From the NCBI RefSeq assembly GCF_001984575.1, contig NZ_LZNS01000001.1, forward strand, positions 1,768,337 to 1,832,336: a stretch of 64,000 nt of DNA. Direction: 5' to 3'. Positions 63,991-64,000 of this stretch are shown here, in pieces. The stretch is from Streptomyces sp. MP131-18 (GTDB lineage Bacteria; Actinomycetota; Actinomycetes; Streptomycetales; Streptomycetaceae). The notes under the pieces were generated by a model. The model was not told the DNA's origin and searched no databases. It saw nothing but the letters and a program-made list of their open reading frames with translations. Every line of letters begins with the position of its first letter. Positions within the stretch are counted from its first letter, which is position 1. The position numbers and the translations under genes were made by a program.

Positions 63991-64000
63991 CACACCGGCC
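63987..64000 (+). CDS. Possible start of the next cluster gene (cut by window edge)
   Basis: ATGACACACCGGCC begins with an ATG that overlaps the halogenase stop codon (ATGA), the same coupling used elsewhere in this cluster. AAGGG lies immediately upstream. Only four codons (MTHR) plus two bases are visible, so nothing can be said of the product. Confidence 0.4.

Noticed and set aside
1..64000. CRISPR arrays, tRNA and rRNA genes
   Set aside because: Looked for regular direct repeats, cloverleaf ends with CCA-type acceptor stems and rRNA signatures; none convincing by eye, although a tRNAscan run would be the decisive check.

Overview
The base composition (very high GC with strong third-position GC bias), the gene order and the gene families point to a Streptomyces or a close streptomycete relative. 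The window reads as chromosome passing from a conserved core into accessory DNA. No rRNA, tRNA, CRISPR array, insertion sequence or phage gene was recognised.

Region 1 (1-16.6 kb) is core housekeeping. On the minus strand, in transcription order, it holds rimP, nusA, ylxR, infB, a ylxP-like gene, rbfA, truB and ribF (cut by the window edge). A second minus-strand block is dxr, rseP, ispG, two GNAT acetyltransferase genes and proS. Between them lies a short plus-strand operon of a lipoprotein, a ferritin-like DUF4439 protein and a small-molecule kinase-like protein, joined by 4-base stop/start overlaps. This is the cluster order seen across Streptomyces.

Region 2 (16.8-20.5 kb) has two translationally coupled WXG100/ESX-like genes, the second with an in-frame TTA leucine codon, followed by a lipoprotein gene. 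A decayed copy of an acyl-CoA dehydrogenase 3' end follows, about 600 bp from the intact gene.

Region 3 (22.8-35.9 kb) looks like a complete xyloglucan utilisation locus. It has a LacI-family regulator, a GH31 probable alpha-xylosidase, a secreted GH12 endoglucanase, a GH42 beta-galactosidase, a CUT1 oligosaccharide ABC importer (binding protein and two permeases, no ATPase) and a GH3 beta-glucosidase-type enzyme. Four copies of a palindrome with consensus TCGAAGCGCTTCGA lie exactly in the two divergent promoter regions that flank the locus, so it is probably one regulon.

Region 4 (35.9-49.4 kb) is mixed: aldehyde dehydrogenase, secreted zinc carboxypeptidase, PucR-family regulator, a membrane-anchored ATPase resembling conjugal coupling proteins, an MsiK-like ABC ATPase (a candidate energiser for the importer), a mycothiol-dependent-enzyme-fold protein, pdxH, a CGNR zinc-finger regulator divergent from pdxH with an 18-bp palindrome between them, gabT, and an ABC-2-type membrane protein.

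Region 5 (49.4-52.6 kb) is eroded accessory DNA. It contains a TetR gene, remnants of a SorC-type sugar regulator and of a short-chain dehydrogenase (probably a dead sugar-alcohol operon), and a second TetR gene divergent from an intact SDR.

Region 6 (53.5-64 kb, running off the edge) is the start of a halogenated natural-product cluster. It holds a stand-alone amino-acid adenylation enzyme, a flavin reductase, a single-module type I PKS with domains KS-AT-ACP-thioester reductase, a flavin-dependent halogenase with intact motifs, and a paralogue of that halogenase on the other strand that has lost the catalytic lysine and the WxWxIP motif. A perfect 20-bp palindrome sits in the divergent promoter. 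The reductase would supply reduced flavin to the halogenase, and the PKS would add one malonate-derived unit and release the product reductively.
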